From an uncultured Pelagibacteraceae bacterium (lineage in GTDB: Bacteria > Pseudomonadota > Alphaproteobacteria > Pelagibacterales > Pelagibacteraceae), in contig CACIDN010000007.1 of the NCBI GenBank assembly GCA_902585415.1, forward strand, positions 1 through 64,000: a stretch of DNA of 64,000 nucleotides. The letters run 5' to 3'. Each line of letters opens with the position of its first letter. Position 1 is the stretch's first letter. The notes below the pieces were generated by a model that saw nothing but the letters and a program-made list of their open reading frames with translations, was not told the origin of the DNA and did not search any database. Made by a program: the position numbers and the translations under genes. Shown in pieces: positions 1 to 8,555 of the stretch.

Positions 1-1998
1 ATCTGATCGAATGTAACCAAAACCTATATACAGAGTATCGCTATGGGCATTGTCACTTTGATTTCTTTCATAGATAGTCATTATAGAAAAACCATTATCG
101 GTTATTAAATCAAATCCAATATTTGCTATTAAATTTTTAGAATCTTGATCAATTGATTTTGTATATTCTGTAGTTTCCGATAGGTAACGATAAGTAGCGT
201 CTGAAGATGGACTGAAATCTACCCCAATCTCTAATCCACCATTTGGTTTAAAAGTAAAAGTATTAAAATTTAAGATATCACTTATTGTAAAACCAGTAGA
301 TATCATTCCAGTTTCAATTGTTTGAGTTTTGTAAACTAAAGCAGCAGGACCTTTTTCTCTATATTTGGACAATTCTGTATAGCTTAAATCAATTCTTAAA
401 TTAGGAGTAATATTAAAATTTTCTTTTTTATATGTTGATAAATAGTTAAGTGAGCCAAATATTTGTGAACCATCTCTCTCTCCTGTTCTAGTGCTTCCTC
501 CCCCTTTTCTAAGATGATCAGTCTTCAATGTGCTTATTCCAAGAATACCTTCAGTAAATTTTTTATCATTATGAGAAAAAGTTCCATAAAGAGATAAACT
601 AAAAGACTCAGTATCTAAATTAGTTCCAGATGTACCTACATCAACATCATCATTACCAAATCTAAGGGCATAACCATATAATTTATTTTTGCTTATCTTT
701 TTATCCATTCCAAGTGTAATGCCCTTGGTATTAATTTTTTTAGATGATGAAGAAGATGTATCACCTGTTTTGCCAAAACTCACACTACCTTCACTCCAAA
801 ATGACCAGCTGTCAGACAACTTGTTTAAAGTATTATTTGATTTTTCCGATATTGGAATAACTTTTGCTAAAGATGCTATTGTTTTATTTGGAAAGTTAAA
901 TTTAATGTTTTGATTACTTAATTGATCGCTTGTTCTATGTCTTCTTAACCAATACATACGGTTAAGAACTGGGGTACTTGCTTGAATAGCAATTTGCTTT
1001 GCTGTTGCAGTTTGAGACTCGATTGAGCTTAAAATATCTTTACCCTCATCAGTAGTAGTTATTGGATCATCACAAGCACCATCGATTATGCTCCAATTAC
1101 AAGTTAAATCAAATTCATAAACTTCTGCATCCACATCAATTACAAACATTTTACTTCCATTAGAATTAAATGCTGTTTCTCTTCCACTTCCTAAGCCGCT
1201 GTAGTTAGATAAATCAAGAGTTCCTTCAAGTGATAGAGTGGCGATATCAAAAGCTGTTGTTAATTTATACTGCCTAATTGTATTATCTCCCCCGCTTTCT
1301 CCACCGGAACTTAAATACATTTTAGTGCCGTCGTAATTAAAGACAATTCCGTCTATATAACCGATAGTAGAACTTAGGTCTTCAGTATTAATATGAGTAA
1401 CTCCTGTTTCAATAACAAATGGGGTATCAAGTGTGTATTCATTTATTTCACCAGGAGTATCATCATTTTTTCCGTTTCCAGTAACAAACATTTTAGTTCC
1501 ATCATTATTAAACGCAACTGAGGTCGGTCTTTTTTCTTGAAGGTTTGTATCATAACCTTGACCTGGTTTATAAGTAGTACTTGCAGTATCAATGTCATAT
1601 GGTGTAGTCAACGTCCATTCAATAATAGTTTTATGATGATCAGCAATAAACATTTTTGTACCATCGTTATTGAATACAACTTGCATAGCTCCATGAATTT
1701 CAGTTAATGAACCAGTATATGTACCTACATCTAAGCTGGTACGTAAGGTTGCAGTAGAAATATTGTAAGCTGCTGTTAAATCATACTCATAAACCTTATC
1801 TCCTGTTGCTCCTGCTCTCATCGATGATGTATACATTTTGGTTCCATCGTTATTAAAAGTTAATGCCATTGTTTGGTAGTCACCAGTTACATTTTCAACT
1901 GCCTTGCTTCGTACAAGAGTTGGCTCTGCTATAGCTTTAAAATAAAATGAGGTGGTAAAGATTAAAGTAAAATAAAATAACTTTATGATCTTATTCAT
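1..1998 (-). CDS. Autotransporter outer-membrane protein with repeat (propeller-like) passenger, 3' end outside window
   Basis: The reading frame is open from an ATG at 1998 to the window edge, giving 666 residues without a stop. Residues 1-24 form a signal peptide ending AIA. The passenger (about 25-315) has five copies of an FNNDGTKM-type motif, starting near residues 48, 109, 163, 220 and 277, so the repeat is 54-61 residues long and resembles YVTN/beta-propeller surface proteins. Two cysteines (C300, C309) close that region. A linker is followed from about 395 by Gly- and aromatic-rich alternating strands ending in YIGFGYIRSD, as in an autotransporter beta-barrel close to its C-terminus. 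The passenger is probably displayed on the cell surface. Its ligand is unknown, and the repeat fold is inferred from pattern only. Confidence 0.8.
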   Translation of the reverse strand, partial: MNKIIKLFYFTLIFTTSFYFKAIAEPTLVRSKAVENVTGDYQTMALTFNNDGTKMYTSSMRAGATGDKVYEYDLTAAYNISTATLRTSLDVGTYTGSLTEIHGAMQVVFNNDGTKMFIADHHKTIIEWTLTTPYDIDTASTTYKPGQGYDTNLQEKRPTSVAFNNDGTKMFVTGNGKNDDTPGEINEYTLDTPFVIETGVTHINTEDLSSTIGYIDGIVFNYDGTKMYLSSGGESGGDNTIRQYKLTTAFDIATLSLEGTLDLSNYSGLGSGRETAFNSNGSKMFVIDVDAEVYEFDLTCNWSIIDGACDDPITTTDEGKDILSSIESQTATAKQIAIQASTPVLNRMYWLRRHRTSDQLSNQNIKFNFPNKTIASLAKVIPISEKSNNTLNKLSDSWSFWSEGSVSFGKTGDTSSSSSKKINTKGITLGMDKKISKNKLYGYALRFGNDDVDVGTSGTNLDTESFSLSLYGTFSHNDKKFTEGILGISTLKTDHLRKGGGSTRTGERDGSQIFGSLNYLSTYKKENFNITPNLRIDLSYTELSKYREKGPAALVYKTQTIETGMISTGFTISDILNFNTFTFKPNGGLEIGVDFSPSSDATYRYLSETTEYTKSIDQDSKNLIANIGFDLITDNGFSIMTIYERNQSDNAHSDTLYIGFGYIRSD

Positions 1999-2025
1999 CA
2001 TAATTTGTGAAGTTCAAAAGAATAA

Positions 2026-2679
2026 TTAAGTTTTTACTCCAGCGCTATAAACATCATAAATATCATTATCGATTAATGCGTTAAAAGATATTGATCTTCT
2101 TTCCTCATTGGTCCCATTAAAAGGATAAACTGTATGTAATAAGTAATTTGGAAAGAAGTAAAAATCTCCAACCTTTGGTTCAATGTTATATATAGCTTGG
2201 CTTAAAAACATTCTTGTTCCATGAACTAGGTTAAGATTACCATTATTATTATAATTTTTAGTGTCTTGTTTTAACTTTCCAAATGTTTTGGGAACTTTTA
2301 AATATCCAACTCCTGAAATGTGACCACCGTGAACATGTAAAGGATTATATTCATTATCAAATTGTCTAACTATCCATGAACTAAGCATATTAAATTTAGT
2401 AATTTTTTTTTTGCGCCCAAGAGATTGGTGTATCCAAGCAGCAGCAGAATTTGCTAAAAAGTTTCCCCAACCACTTTCATCCATAAATTTTTGCTCAAGT
2501 CTAAACTCTTGTTTTACATTTCCTGCTAAGTGAGCTCCAAAGTCAAGTTCTTTTGACTTACTTTCATCTGCAACTGTTTCATCTACATATTTGTTTAATT
2601 TTTCAACAATCTCACTCGGTATAGTGACTTTTGCTATTGATGGTCCAAAAGGTCTGAGAATAGTTACATTATTTTCCAT
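2026..2679 (-). CDS. Putative 2OG-Fe(II) oxygenase (PF13759/TIGR02466-like)
   Basis: The 217-residue protein fits a family of 2-oxoglutarate/iron(II) oxygenases common in marine bacteria and cyanophages. The first half of the active site is NPLHVHGGHISGVGYL (H115, H117, H120) and the second is FPNYLLHTVYPF (H182), followed by ERRSISFN, where R194/R195 would bind 2-oxoglutarate. Which N-terminal histidine is the metal ligand cannot be fixed by eye. There is no signal peptide, so it is cytoplasmic. The substrate is unknown. It lies between the autotransporter and alternative oxidase genes on the same strand, with gaps of about 30-40 bases, so co-transcription is possible but unproven. Confidence 0.75.
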   Translation of the reverse strand: MENNVTILRPFGPSIAKVTIPSEIVEKLNKYVDETVADESKSKELDFGAHLAGNVKQEFRLEQKFMDESGWGNFLANSAAAWIHQSLGRKKKITKFNMLSSWIVRQFDNEYNPLHVHGGHISGVGYLKVPKTFGKLKQDTKNYNNNGNLNLVHGTRMFLSQAIYNIEPKVGDFYFFPNYLLHTVYPFNGTNEERRSISFNALIDNDIYDVYSAGVKT

Positions 2680-2717
2680 AAATAAATATTTAAATAATGA
2701 ATATATAAAAAAAATAT

Positions 2718-3380
2718 TTATTCTCTACTTAAATCTTTGGAGCTGATATTTTCTTCTTTTTTAGGGTATTTTTTTTCGTTAATAATATTTGCAAAACTAT
2801 GATTTACATCACGGTGTCCAGCTTCATCATCACGTATAACTCTTACTACATCTTTTAATGTAGCATGCAAAGGTAGGTTCCAATAATTTATTGCAACTTC
2901 TGGAGCTGGCTCATCTTTTATTTTGCCAGTTTCTAATTCGTGTAAATATTCTGTGTAACTTCTAACTGCCTCTTCCTCAAAATAACCAACAATTCTATGA
3001 GCAGTTCTTTGAGATACCAAATAAATGATAGCGTATGTAACAATAAAAATAAATTGAGCCATTAAAATAATAACTCTTTCTATCCATGTTGGTTTTGCAA
3101 CATTAATAAAGGTCATTAGATGCATTCTTTCATTCTCTGCCTCATCTAAAAGAATTTTAATCCAACCTCTGTCATCTTCCATTTTTCTTAAAGATTTTAA
3201 GTGAATTAGCATTCCAGCTACCATTCCGGGTACCGCAGCAACTGTTTCTAAAACAACGGCTCTATGACCGTATCTTTTTTTAAAAAAAGTATCAGCTAGA
3301 AATCTTAAAAACTTTGTAAAACCTAAAGCAACCTTATCACTAAAGTTATTTGGTTTATAATGTTTATCTAAATCGCTCAT
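2718..3380 (-). CDS. aox: Alternative oxidase (cyanide-insensitive ubiquinol oxidase)
   Basis: The 220-residue membrane-bound di-iron oxidase transfers electrons from ubiquinol straight to oxygen without pumping protons. The diagnostic motifs occur in order: LETVAAVPGM (E45), DEAENERMH (E84, H87), YFEEEAVRSY (E135-E137) and RDDEAGHRDVNH (E186, H189). Together they supply the four Glu and two His ligands. Two hydrophobic stretches, around 46-60 and 103-122, match the interfacial helices of the family. The length is that of bacterial AOX, without the long N-terminus of mitochondrial forms. A role in relieving over-reduction or oxidative stress is inferred from the family and from the nearby peroxiredoxin. 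Confidence 0.93.
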   Translation of the reverse strand: MSDLDKHYKPNNFSDKVALGFTKFLRFLADTFFKKRYGHRAVVLETVAAVPGMVAGMLIHLKSLRKMEDDRGWIKILLDEAENERMHLMTFINVAKPTWIERVIILMAQFIFIVTYAIIYLVSQRTAHRIVGYFEEEAVRSYTEYLHELETGKIKDEPAPEVAINYWNLPLHATLKDVVRVIRDDEAGHRDVNHSFANIINEKKYPKKEENISSKDLSRE

Positions 3381-3457
3381 AGGTCTTATTTAGTTATTTT
3401 TTAAAAAAAACCAATGGGTCTAAATAGTCAGTTATTAAGCTTATATTCTCTGATTAT

Positions 3458-4111
3458 TTATATCTTTTGATTGATTGCTATTGAGAGTTTTCTAGGAAAA
3501 CTTCCTTCATCAAAGTAATCGATACTTAAATTTTTAAATCCTTTTACTAATTTTTTAATTTTTTCATCTGAAAAGTAATGTACAATATATTTATTCATTT
3601 CGTATAAATCTTCACCTCGATGTAAACCTTTTTTATAATCTCCATCTGAGTGGTTTCTAACTGTATAGATATTTAATGAGCCTTTATTTAAAACTCTACA
3701 GACTTCATTATTCAAATTTTCTAATTCGGAATATGTAAAAGCCATACAATAAAGCATATGTGAGTAACAGCCTTCAAAATTATTATCTTTAAAATTTAAT
3801 TTTTGTCTTAAGTCATGTGTTTGAACTTCTATTAAATCACTTAAACCTAAGGTGTTTGACTTATTTTTAATTATTTCAATTGCAGTTGGGCTGTAATCTA
3901 GTGCAGTTACTTTAATAGAATTTTTGGCAAAAAAAATTGTGTCTCTTCCTAGTCCTGCACCAAGTTCAATGATGTGTTTTACGTCGTTTTTTTTAAAATT
4001 TTCTAAAGCTATTTTTGCAGAGTGACTTGGTTCAGAACCAAACATCTCAGGCTTACTTGAGAAACTTTTTTCCCAATGCTGAGATTGTTCGATTAAAATC
4101 TTATTGTCCAA
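3458..4111 (-). CDS. Class I SAM-dependent methyltransferase
   Basis: This 217-residue protein has a Rossmann-type methyltransferase core: motif I IIELGAGLG (48-55), the acidic end of strand 2 at LDYS (D72) and a later GCYSHMLYC segment that would be motif IV. The overall pattern resembles the TehB/thiopurine-methyltransferase group, but the substrate cannot be read from sequence. The best start is a TTG at 4111, because the stop of the peroxiredoxin gene lies one base upstream and no ATG fits better. That tight spacing suggests translational coupling to the peroxiredoxin. Confidence 0.75.
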   Translation of the reverse strand: MDNKILIEQSQHWEKSFSSKPEMFGSEPSHSAKIALENFKKNDVKHIIELGAGLGRDTIFFAKNSIKVTALDYSPTAIEIIKNKSNTLGLSDLIEVQTHDLRQKLNFKDNNFEGCYSHMLYCMAFTYSELENLNNEVCRVLNKGSLNIYTVRNHSDGDYKKGLHRGEDLYEMNKYIVHYFSDEKIKKLVKGFKNLSIDYFDEGSFPRKLSIAINQKI

Positions 4112-4112
4112 C

Positions 4113-4775
4113 CTACTTCGATGGATCTGGTACTTTTCTTAAATAAGGTTTGACTGCATTCCAACCATCAGGAAACAATTTTTTAGCTTCATCATCTTTC
4201 ACTGCTGGAACGATGATAACTTCTTCACCTTTATTCCAATCAGCTGGTGTTGCAACTTTATGTTTTGCAGTTAGCTGCATTGAGTCTATTGATCTCAATA
4301 ATTCCATAAAGTTTCTTCCTGTTGCCATTGGATAAGTTAAGAACAAACCAATTCTTTTATCTGGTCTAATTATAAAAACTGTTCTAACTGTTTGGTTATC
4401 AACTGCAGTTCTACCCATTGAAGTAGTTCCTGCATCACCCTCTAACATATTATAAAGTTTTGCAATTTTTAGATCCTCGTCCGCAATTATCGGATAATCA
4501 GGTTTCATTCCTGTTACATCTTTAATGTCATCCAGCCATTTAACGTGATCTGCAACTGGGTCTACACTTAAACCAATAACTTTGACGTTTCTTTTGTCAA
4601 ACTCAGGTTTCATTCTAGCTAAAGATCCAAGTTCAGTTGTACAAACTGGAGTAAAATCTTTTGGATGCGAAAATAAAACACCCCAACTATCCCCTAACCA
4701 CTCGTGAAATGATATATCACCAATAGTTGTTTTAGCCTTAAAGTCAGGTGCTAAGCTATTTATTTTTAAAGTCAT
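4113..4775 (-). CDS. 1-Cys peroxiredoxin (Prx6 type)
   Basis: The 220-residue AhpC/TSA-fold peroxidase carries the peroxidatic motif FTPVCTTELG with C45. It is the only cysteine in the protein, so this is a 1-Cys enzyme that needs an outside thiol to be reduced. The C-terminal half (VDNQTVRTVFIIRPDKRIG, then LLRSIDSMQLT and ATPADWNKGEEVIIVP) is the extended arm typical of Prx6-like proteins. A good Shine-Dalgarno, AAGGAG, lies 6-11 bases upstream of the ATG. It probably detoxifies hydrogen peroxide or lipid peroxides in the cytoplasm and is followed closely by a methyltransferase gene. Confidence 0.92.
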   Translation of the reverse strand: MTLKINSLAPDFKAKTTIGDISFHEWLGDSWGVLFSHPKDFTPVCTTELGSLARMKPEFDKRNVKVIGLSVDPVADHVKWLDDIKDVTGMKPDYPIIADEDLKIAKLYNMLEGDAGTTSMGRTAVDNQTVRTVFIIRPDKRIGLFLTYPMATGRNFMELLRSIDSMQLTAKHKVATPADWNKGEEVIIVPAVKDDEAKKLFPDGWNAVKPYLRKVPDPSK

Positions 4776-4850
4776 TTAACTCTCCTTTTTATAAACAAAT
4801 TATATGCAAGATTGATTTGCTATGCAATTTTTTATACAGTGATTATTAAT

Positions 4851-5549
4851 ATGATATTTGAGCAATTATTTGATACTAAATCTTCAACCTACACGTACAT
4901 ACTATCAAGCGGTAAAGGAAGAGAAGCTTTAATTATAGATCCAGTTTTAGAACATACAGATCAATACATAAATCTATTAAATAAATTAGAATTAAAATTA
5001 GTAAAAGTAATTGATACACATATTCATGCAGATCACATTACGGGTTTAAATGAGTTAAGTAAAAGAACGAGCTGCACTAAAATTATGGGAGATAATTCAA
5101 AGTCTGAAGTTGTTGACTTAAGAGTTAAAGAAGATGAGAACGTCAAAATTGATAATATTAATTTAAAAGTGATGTACACACCTGGTCATACAGATTGTTC
5201 TTACAGTTATTTAATGAATGATAGAGTTTTTACAGGTGATACCCTTTTAATTAACGGAACTGGCAGAACCGATTTTCAAAATGGTAATTCTAGACAACAG
5301 TATGACTCTATATTTAATAAATTATTGAAATTACCAGAAAACACGATGGTATTTCCTGCACATGACTATAATGGTAAAAAACATTCTACAATCGGATCAG
5401 AAAGAAAAAATAATCCAAGGTTACAGGTTAATTCTGTTGACCAATACGTAGAAATAATGAATAACCTTAAACTTGCTAACCCTAAAATGATGGATGTAGC
5501 TGTTCCAGCTAATCTGAAGGGTTTAACTTTAAATCAAGTTAAAGCATAA
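4851..5549 (+). CDS. ETHE1-like persulfide dioxygenase (metallo-beta-lactamase fold)
   Basis: I place the start at the ATG at 4851 (MIFEQLFD), because ETHE1/GloB-like proteins begin this way. A longer in-frame TTG start at 4812 adds 13 unconserved residues. The 232-residue product has THIHADH (H57, H59, D61, H62), H113 in TPGHTD, D130 in FTGD, the ETHE1 signature GRTDFQ and H171 in PAHDY, which together give the mononuclear iron site. The expected reaction is oxidation of glutathione persulfide to sulfite. It sits just upstream of cysE and the cysteine synthase gene on the same strand, which supports a role in sulfur metabolism over glyoxalase II activity. Confidence 0.85.
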   Translation: MIFEQLFDTKSSTYTYILSSGKGREALIIDPVLEHTDQYINLLNKLELKLVKVIDTHIHADHITGLNELSKRTSCTKIMGDNSKSEVVDLRVKEDENVKIDNINLKVMYTPGHTDCSYSYLMNDRVFTGDTLLINGTGRTDFQNGNSRQQYDSIFNKLLKLPENTMVFPAHDYNGKKHSTIGSERKNNPRLQVNSVDQYVEIMNNLKLANPKMMDVAVPANLKGLTLNQVKA

Positions 5550-5564
5550 AAAACTGTAATTAAC

Positions 5565-6146
5565 ATGAATGAATTTTTAGATTCTATAATTAAAAGAGAT
5601 CCAGCTGCTAAATCAAAGATAAGCGTGGTATTAACTTATCCTGGAGCAAAAGCTGTTTTCTTTCATAGAATTGCAAATTTTTTTGCAATTGCAAAATTTA
5701 ATTTAATTGCAAGAATAATTTCACAGTTTTCAAGGTTCTTAACAGGAATTGAAATTCATCCTAATGCAAAAATTGGAAAAAATTTATTTATAGATCATGG
5801 TATGGGGGTAGTTATCGGAGAAACTTCAGACATAGGTGATAACGTAACTATTTATCATATGGTAACGTTAGGAGGAATTTCTCCAAGTATAAATTCAGAT
5901 GATCAAAGAAATACAAAACGACATCCAACATTAATGGATAATGTAGTTATCGGATCTGGTGCACAGATATTAGGAGCTGTTGTTGTTGGTAAGAATGCAA
6001 AGATTGGTGCTAACGCTGTTGTTACAAAAGATGTTGAAGAGAATGCTGTAATGGTTGGTATACCAGCTAAAAATGTTGGAGAGGTTTCTACAGAAGACGA
6101 AAACTTTAAACCATATGGAATAACTCAAGATAGTGACAAAAATTAA
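5565..6146 (+). CDS. cysE: Serine O-acetyltransferase
   Basis: CysE acetylates serine with acetyl-CoA to make O-acetylserine, the first step of cysteine synthesis. The 193-residue protein is the short form: a helical start (about 1-60), then left-handed beta-helix hexapeptide repeats such as [31 protein letters not shown] and [15 protein letters not shown]. The catalytic Asp-His pair is D77-H78. It ends one base before the ATG of the cysteine synthase gene and starts 15 bases after the ETHE1-like gene, so the three look like an operon. Confidence 0.92.
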   Translation: MNEFLDSIIKRDPAAKSKISVVLTYPGAKAVFFHRIANFFAIAKFNLIARIISQFSRFLTGIEIHPNAKIGKNLFIDHGMGVVIGETSDIGDNVTIYHMVTLGGISPSINSDDQRNTKRHPTLMDNVVIGSGAQILGAVVVGKNAKIGANAVVTKDVEENAVMVGIPAKNVGEVSTEDENFKPYGITQDSDKN

Positions 6147-7148
6147 ATGAACAAACCTCAAAATAATTTTATTGAAGGTATTGGAAATACGCCTCTAGTT
6201 AAATTAAGAGCTGCATCTGAGATAACTGGATGTAATATTTATGGTAAGGCAGAATATTTAAATCCTGGTGGATCAGTAAAGGATAGAGCGGCACTTGCAC
6301 TAATCAGAGATGCAGAAGAAAAAAAATTAATATCAAAAGGCGGAACAATAGTTGAAGGAACTGCTGGGAATACTGGAATTGGTTTATGTTTAATTGGAAA
6401 TTCTATTGGGTATAAAACAATTATTGTTATGAATGAAGATCAAACCCAAGAAAAAAAAGATATGCTTAGAAATATGGGTGCTGATTTAAGGTTGGTTCCA
6501 CCAAAACCTTATAAAGATGATGGTAATTTTGTAAAAGTAGCAGCTAAATTAGCAGATGACTTGAAAAGCTCTAATAACCATGGTGTAGTTTGGGCTAACC
6601 AATTTGATAATACTGCAAATTCAAAAGGTCATTATGAAACAACTGGACCAGAAATCTGGACGCAAACAGATGGAGAGGTAGATGGATTTGTTTGTTCATC
6701 CGGTACTGGAGGGACTATTAGTGGAGTAAGTAGTTTTCTAAAAGAAAAAAATAAAGATATAAAAATATTTTTAGCAGATCCTGACGGTTCTTCACTTTTT
6801 GATCATATTGAAAATGGTGAATTAAAATCTTCAGGAAGTTCAATTACTGAAGGAATAGGATCAAGTAGAGTGACTGCTAATTTTGCAAAAGCTAAAATTG
6901 ATGGTGCTTTTAAAGTAACTGATAAAGAAGCTTTGCCAGTTCTATATGACTTGATTCAAAATGAAGGTTTAAGTTTAGGAACTAGTTGTGCAATAAATGT
7001 TACAGGAGCTATTAAACTAGGTAAAAAATTAGGACCAGGTAAAACTATTGTCACAATACTTTGTGATCGATCTGATAAATACAACTCTAAGCTGTTTAAT
7101 AAAAAGTTTTTACAAGAAAAAGGTCTTCCTGTTCCTAGTTGGATCTAA
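6147..7148 (+). CDS. cysK: PLP-dependent cysteine synthase
   Basis: The 333-residue type II PLP enzyme would make cysteine from O-acetylserine and sulfide. The PLP lysine is K45 in NPGGSVKDRA, and the phosphate-binding loop is SSGTGGTISG. The substrate loop reads EGTAGNTG rather than the usual TSGNTG. As I recall, this variant is typical of a branch close to fungal cysteine synthase 2. The C-terminal tail (CDRSDKYNSKLF, ending in PVPSWI) also belongs to that branch. The ATG directly follows the cysE stop, which fits a cysteine synthase complex. I am sure of the fold and the PLP site, less sure of the exact substrate. Confidence 0.88.
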   Translation: MNKPQNNFIEGIGNTPLVKLRAASEITGCNIYGKAEYLNPGGSVKDRAALALIRDAEEKKLISKGGTIVEGTAGNTGIGLCLIGNSIGYKTIIVMNEDQTQEKKDMLRNMGADLRLVPPKPYKDDGNFVKVAAKLADDLKSSNNHGVVWANQFDNTANSKGHYETTGPEIWTQTDGEVDGFVCSSGTGGTISGVSSFLKEKNKDIKIFLADPDGSSLFDHIENGELKSSGSSITEGIGSSRVTANFAKAKIDGAFKVTDKEALPVLYDLIQNEGLSLGTSCAINVTGAIKLGKKLGPGKTIVTILCDRSDKYNSKLFNKKFLQEKGLPVPSWI

Positions 7149-7228
7149 AAAACGCATTCCTCATTTGTAATAAAACCTTTACCTTAATGAATTATATTAA
7201 CTAAAATTAAATAAATGAAAGGATAATT

Positions 7229-7510
7229 ATGAAAAACTATTTAGCAACACACATATTTAAATCTGAAGAGATGAAGAAAAAATTTATGGATTTTGTTACT
7301 TCAACTCCACACGAAGATCTTAAAAAAGGTGTAACAGGTTCAAAAGCAAGATGCTTAGTTACTATGGTAGGTGCGGGTGACTCTATGAAAGTATTTTGTA
7401 GATGGGAAGCAGAAAGTAAAGAGGCCATCATAGATCAACTTGGTGACATGAACAGTATGTTTACTACTGATCCAGAGGAATGTGGAAACATCATGGACTT
7501 CAGAAACTAA
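7229..7510 (+). CDS. Conserved small protein of unknown function
   Basis: I do not recognise this 93-residue soluble protein with certainty. It has no signal peptide or membrane segment. The alternating beta/alpha pattern (MKNYLATHIF, a helix at 11-25, then CLVTMVGAGDSMKVFCRWEAES and a helix with AIIDQLG) resembles a small ferredoxin-like alpha/beta barrel, as in the DUF3303 and DUF4242 groups. The GDSMKVFCRWEA segment is the most conserved-looking part. AAAGGA six bases upstream supports the ATG. The DUF1330 gene follows 17 bases after the stop, and that family has a similar fold. Confidence 0.7.
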   Translation: MKNYLATHIFKSEEMKKKFMDFVTSTPHEDLKKGVTGSKARCLVTMVGAGDSMKVFCRWEAESKEAIIDQLGDMNSMFTTDPEECGNIMDFRN

Positions 7511-7527
7511 GTAAAAAAAGATTTAAA

Positions 7528-7815
7528 ATGCCTGGTTATGTAATAGCTCAAATTAATATGACCAACAAAGAAGGTTTTAAAGTTTATGCAGAACAAGTTC
7601 CTGAAACTATAAAACAATTCGGTGGTAAGTATATTGTAAGAGCCGGTGAGTATACATCTATGGAAGGTAAATGGGATTATACTCGGAATGTAATTATTGA
7701 ATTTCCTACTTACGAAAAAGCATTGGATTGGTATAACTCAGATTTATACAAGCCCGTTAAAGAACTTCGCCAAAAAAATTCTGAGGGTAATATAATTATA
7801 ATTAAGGGTGTTTAG
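7528..7815 (+). CDS. DUF1330 family protein
   Basis: I take the ATG at 7528 (MPGYVIAQINM) as the start because DUF1330 proteins begin with such a strand. The longer frame from 7480 overlaps the previous gene and adds unrelated residues. The 95-residue product has the family features YAEQVPETIKQFGGKYIVRAG, then a conserved ARNVIIEF-like segment (TRNVIIEFPT) and a WYNSDLYKPVKELRQ helix. It has a dimeric ferredoxin-like fold. The biochemical role of the family is unknown. Its stop codon shares one base with the next GTG start. Confidence 0.85.
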   Translation: MPGYVIAQINMTNKEGFKVYAEQVPETIKQFGGKYIVRAGEYTSMEGKWDYTRNVIIEFPTYEKALDWYNSDLYKPVKELRQKNSEGNIIIIKGV

Positions 7816-8036
7816 TGATTTCAAAAAAATACTCTCAATTACTTTTTACATTGATTGTAGGATTTTTTACAAGTCTTATTATGACTTTATTAATTACTTA
7901 TATTAACACTGGGCTAGACGAATTATATGTAAAACGATTTTTGAAAGCTTGGTCTGTAAGCTTACCAATTGCAATTATTACAGTGTTAAGTCTAGCCCCA
8001 GTTGTTAAAAGATTTGTAGATAAAATTACTTCTTAG
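7815..8036 (+). CDS. DUF2798 small membrane protein
   Basis: The 73-residue protein starts with GTG, whose G is the last base of the previous stop codon, so it is very likely coupled to the DUF1330 gene. It has two hydrophobic helices, about 8-30 and 46-66. The family signature between them is RFLKAWSVSLPIAI. DUF2798 proteins are found beside small oxidoreductase-like genes in proteobacteria, but their function is unknown. The 3' end overlaps the convergent gene on the other strand by 11 bases. Confidence 0.8.
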   Translation: MISKKYSQLLFTLIVGFFTSLIMTLLITYINTGLDELYVKRFLKAWSVSLPIAIITVLSLAPVVKRFVDKITS

Positions 8037-8553
8037 AACTTTCTTTATAATTAGACATCCATTTTCTAAAAACTTTTATTGCATCATTCATTTCTTTTGT
8101 TTTATGGGGGTGCTTTTTCGCACGTCCTAGCATAGTTGCAATTACATTAACTTGATATTTTATAGGTCTGTTTTTAATCGTATCAACAGTATACAAGGCT
8201 TTTTCTTTATTTTTAAATCCTAATCCATGGGTTGTAGTTTTAGGATTATAATCTGAAAATAGAGATAAATTTATTGGTTTTATAGTTTTACTAATTTTTA
8301 GAGTATCAATAAATTTAAATAAAGTATTGGTATTAACTTTATTCAAAACTTTTTTTGTTTTACCATCAAAATCAATAAAATTTATTTTAAAACCTTTTTT
8401 ATCTATTTTTGTAATTAATTTGACGTGTCTTTTGTGAAATTTTTTTATATGCTTTTGATAAACATATTTAATATCTAAGTAATCTTTTAATTTATAATTT
8501 GGGGACGCAATTAATAGAATTCTACTTTTGTTTTTATACTTAGTTAAATCCAT
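8026..8553 (-). CDS. DUF4174-like domain fused to an unrecognised C-terminal domain
   Basis: Residues 2-88 read like a DUF4174 domain: YKNKSRILLIASPN near the start, a helix containing YQKHIKKFHKRHVKLIT, then FIDFDGKTKKVL and a final LFKFIDTL. This thioredoxin-like family of unknown function is seen in algae and bacteria. Residues 105-170 form a separate basic segment with THGLGFKNKEKAL, RPIKYQVNVIATMLGRAKKH and a final amphipathic helix. I cannot assign this second part, and the two-domain arrangement is unusual. The protein is strongly basic. The stop lies three bases before the SRAP gene's stop-side boundary region, so the two genes on this strand are probably co-transcribed. Confidence 0.6.
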   Translation of the reverse strand: MDLTKYKNKSRILLIASPNYKLKDYLDIKYVYQKHIKKFHKRHVKLITKIDKKGFKINFIDFDGKTKKVLNKVNTNTLFKFIDTLKISKTIKPINLSLFSDYNPKTTTHGLGFKNKEKALYTVDTIKNRPIKYQVNVIATMLGRAKKHPHKTKEMNDAIKVFRKWMSNYKESSKK

Positions 8554-8555
8554 TA

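Noticed and set aside
689-913. Plus-strand 74-residue frame inside the autotransporter gene
   Set aside because: It runs antisense to a continuous, well-structured protein with signal peptide and repeats.
4812-4850. Upstream extension of the ETHE1-like protein from a TTG
   Set aside because: The 13 extra residues are unconserved, and homologues start MIFEQLF, so I use the ATG at 4851.
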